From Acidimicrobiaceae bacterium (GTDB lineage Bacteria; Actinomycetota; Acidimicrobiia; Acidimicrobiales; UBA8592), in the NCBI GenBank assembly GCA_002715405.1, contig PAZD01000040.1, positions 9,595 through 16,438 of the forward strand: DNA of 6,844 nt, in the 5' to 3' direction. How positions within the stretch are numbered: the stretch's first letter is position 1; the number at the start of each line of letters is the position of its first letter. A program made the translations under genes and the position numbers. Under the pieces are notes generated by a model that saw only the letters and a list, made by a program, of their open reading frames with translations, ran no database searches and had not been told where the DNA came from. Of this stretch, positions 5,845-6,844 are shown in pieces.

Positions 5845-6552
5845 ATGGATCTACCTCACAATTTCTTCTATATGTTAACTCCTATACTAGTTATTATCAC
5901 ATATCTATCCGCTTATAAAAATGGAAAAGCAGTTTGTAATCGTTATCTAGTGAATTGCTTACTCTATCTAATTACTAGTTTCTCAATCTATCTATCTTCT
6001 AGACAATTCACGAAAGATAATATAGTTATTAATACAAGTCATGTTGCTCTTCTCTCAATATCAACTTTATTTATGATTATTGCCCTTGTATATAGTAAAA
6101 ATATTATCACCAAACATATTCTTTGGTTACTGATTATTATCATACTAGGTATTGTTGGAAGATACTCGAAAAAATTAAATCAATTAAATGAAGAAACCAT
6201 TCAGGATATTCTTAAAAAAATGATGGTTATCTTAATCATTTGTGTATCATTTGCTGTTCTGTTCCCACAATATATTAAACCATCCATGGGTTTCGCACTC
6301 TTTATCGGTCTACTATTTGTTATCCTCTTCAGAATTATTGATACCATATTCCTTAAGAAAAAATATGATAACTATATTAGCTATATCGCAATATTCATTT
6401 TCTCCGGTTTTGTAGTTTACGATACAGATAGAGTACTTAAAAACGCAAAATCATGCGCAAAAACAGGTAAAGCAGATTACCTCGATAATATGATTGATAT
6501 GTTCTTCAATATTCTCAATCTATTCACAAATTTAGCCAACATTGAAGAATAA
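5845..6552 (+). CDS. Bax inhibitor-1 (TMBIM/LFG)-like multi-pass membrane protein
   Basis: This 235-aa protein has about seven hydrophobic segments, at roughly residues 8-22, 35-50, 66-83, 91-105, 126-140, 146-165 and 176-192, plus a C-terminal hydrophobic stretch at 215-231. The C-terminal part is diagnostic of the Bax-inhibitor-1/TMBIM family: FSGFVVYDTDRVL (187-198), then DYLDNMIDMFFNILNLFTNL (211-230). The family pattern is GxxxYDT, then dYixaalxLYLDIINLF. Members sit in ER or Golgi membranes, act as calcium leak channels and suppress apoptosis; poxviruses and cytomegaloviruses carry relatives. Of the two pore aspartates known in bacterial YetJ, the first is present (D193) but the second position is N222. 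No cleavable signal peptide is evident. It is probably an inhibitor of host cell death or modulator of calcium release. The gene is transcribed toward the CHY zinc-finger gene, 35 bases downstream. Confidence 0.9.
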   Translation: MDLPHNFFYMLTPILVIITYLSAYKNGKAVCNRYLVNCLLYLITSFSIYLSSRQFTKDNIVINTSHVALLSISTLFMIIALVYSKNIITKHILWLLIIIILGIVGRYSKKLNQLNEETIQDILKKMMVILIICVSFAVLFPQYIKPSMGFALFIGLLFVILFRIIDTIFLKKKYDNYISYIAIFIFSGFVVYDTDRVLKNAKSCAKTGKADYLDNMIDMFFNILNLFTNLANIEE

Positions 6553-6556
6553 TTAA

Positions 6557-6564
6557 TACTTAAA
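6557..6564 (+). promoter_or_regulatory. Candidate promoter element TACTTAAA for the CHY zinc-finger gene
   Basis: AATACTTAAATC begins five bases after the BI-1-like stop codon and ends 23 bases before the ATG at 6588. The presence of its own element suggests separate transcription from the upstream gene. The role is inferred. Confidence 0.6.
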
Positions 6565-6587
6565 TCTATCTTCTTATTAATATAATC

Positions 6588-6844
6588 ATGGATTCCTTAG
6601 GATGTAAACACTACAAAAGGGGATGTAAACTAATATGTCCTACCTGTAATACAGACTATTGGTGCCGTCATTGTCATAATGAAATTAATTATGACAATAT
6701 TACCGATCCAAAAAAAGCTCACAAATTAGAAAGAAAAAATATAAAAGAAATCATCTGCGGTAAATGTAAAGAAAAACAACCCGTCACAAATCATTGTAGA
6801 AAATGCTCACTTCAATTCGGTAACTACTTCTGTAATATATGTAA
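6588..6844 (+). CDS. CHY zinc-finger protein, N-terminal 85 residues (runs off the right edge)
   Basis: The frame opens at ATG 6588 and stays open for 85 codons to the edge. It encodes an almost complete CHY-type zinc finger: GCKHYKRGC (C6, H8, C13), CPTCNTDYWCRHCH (C17, C20, C26, H28, C29, H30), HKLERKNIKEIICGKC (H45, C57, C60), and QPVTNHCRKCSLQFGNYFCNIC (C70, C73, C82, C85). This is the N-terminal domain of RCHY1/Pirh2-type proteins, where it precedes a CTCHY finger and a RING domain that acts as a ubiquitin E3 ligase. In those proteins the domain normally lies at or near the N-terminus, as here. Whether a RING follows lies outside the window, so ligase activity is only an expectation. A TACTTAAA element sits 23 bases upstream and A is at -3. 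Confidence 0.93.
   Translation, partial: MDSLGCKHYKRGCKLICPTCNTDYWCRHCHNEINYDNITDPKKAHKLERKNIKEIICGKCKEKQPVTNHCRKCSLQFGNYFCNIC

Noticed and set aside
1..6844. tRNA genes, CRISPR arrays, insertion sequences
   Set aside because: No cloverleaf-like segments, spaced direct repeats or transposase-like proteins were seen. The repeats present are short and local.

Overview
The window looks like a piece of a nucleocytoplasmic large DNA virus (giant virus) genome. It is strongly A+T-rich, with ten intronless genes packed on both strands and gaps of about 0 to 110 bases. It has no Shine-Dalgarno sites, a purine at -3 of all ten start codons, and a mix of eukaryote-like enzymes and orphan proteins. The gene set would fit a member of the Mimiviridae/klosneuvirus-like or related groups. 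No core virus marker (capsid, polymerase, packaging ATPase) lies in the window, so the exact family is not settled. A dense protist locus or a viral insertion in a host genome is a less likely alternative.

Layout. Positions 1-3595 hold four minus-strand genes. They are an orphan cut by the left edge, a 74-aa orphan with a hydrophobic stretch, a complete myo-inositol oxygenase (MIOX), and a 760-aa protein with the order U-box, von Willebrand A domain, Vwaint region and Hedgehog/intein-like Vint domain. From 3697 the strands alternate: a histidine phosphatase (+), a 106-aa helical protein with a faint cyclin-box resemblance (-), a 150-aa orphan (+), a DEDDh 3'-5' exonuclease (-), a Bax-inhibitor-1-like membrane protein (+), and the start of a CHY zinc-finger protein (+) cut by the right edge. 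Convergent pairs touch or overlap: one pair shares a palindromic TTATAA stop and the other has no gap. Divergent pairs are separated by 55-107 bases.

Themes. Two proteins (U-box/VWA/Vint and CHY zinc finger) belong to ubiquitin-ligase-type families. The BI-1-like protein suggests control of host cell death or ER calcium. MIOX would open inositol to D-glucuronate, a metabolic step not expected of a minimal virus. The exonuclease fits DNA or RNA processing. These look like independent host-interaction and metabolic functions rather than one operon-like pathway.

Regulation. The 8-mer TACTTAAA occurs 23-33 bases before the start codon of four genes (U-box protein, phosphatase, 150-aa orphan, CHY protein) and is a good candidate promoter element. 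The intergenic region 3596-3696 also carries an inverted repeat and an 11-bp tandem repeat that runs into a start codon.
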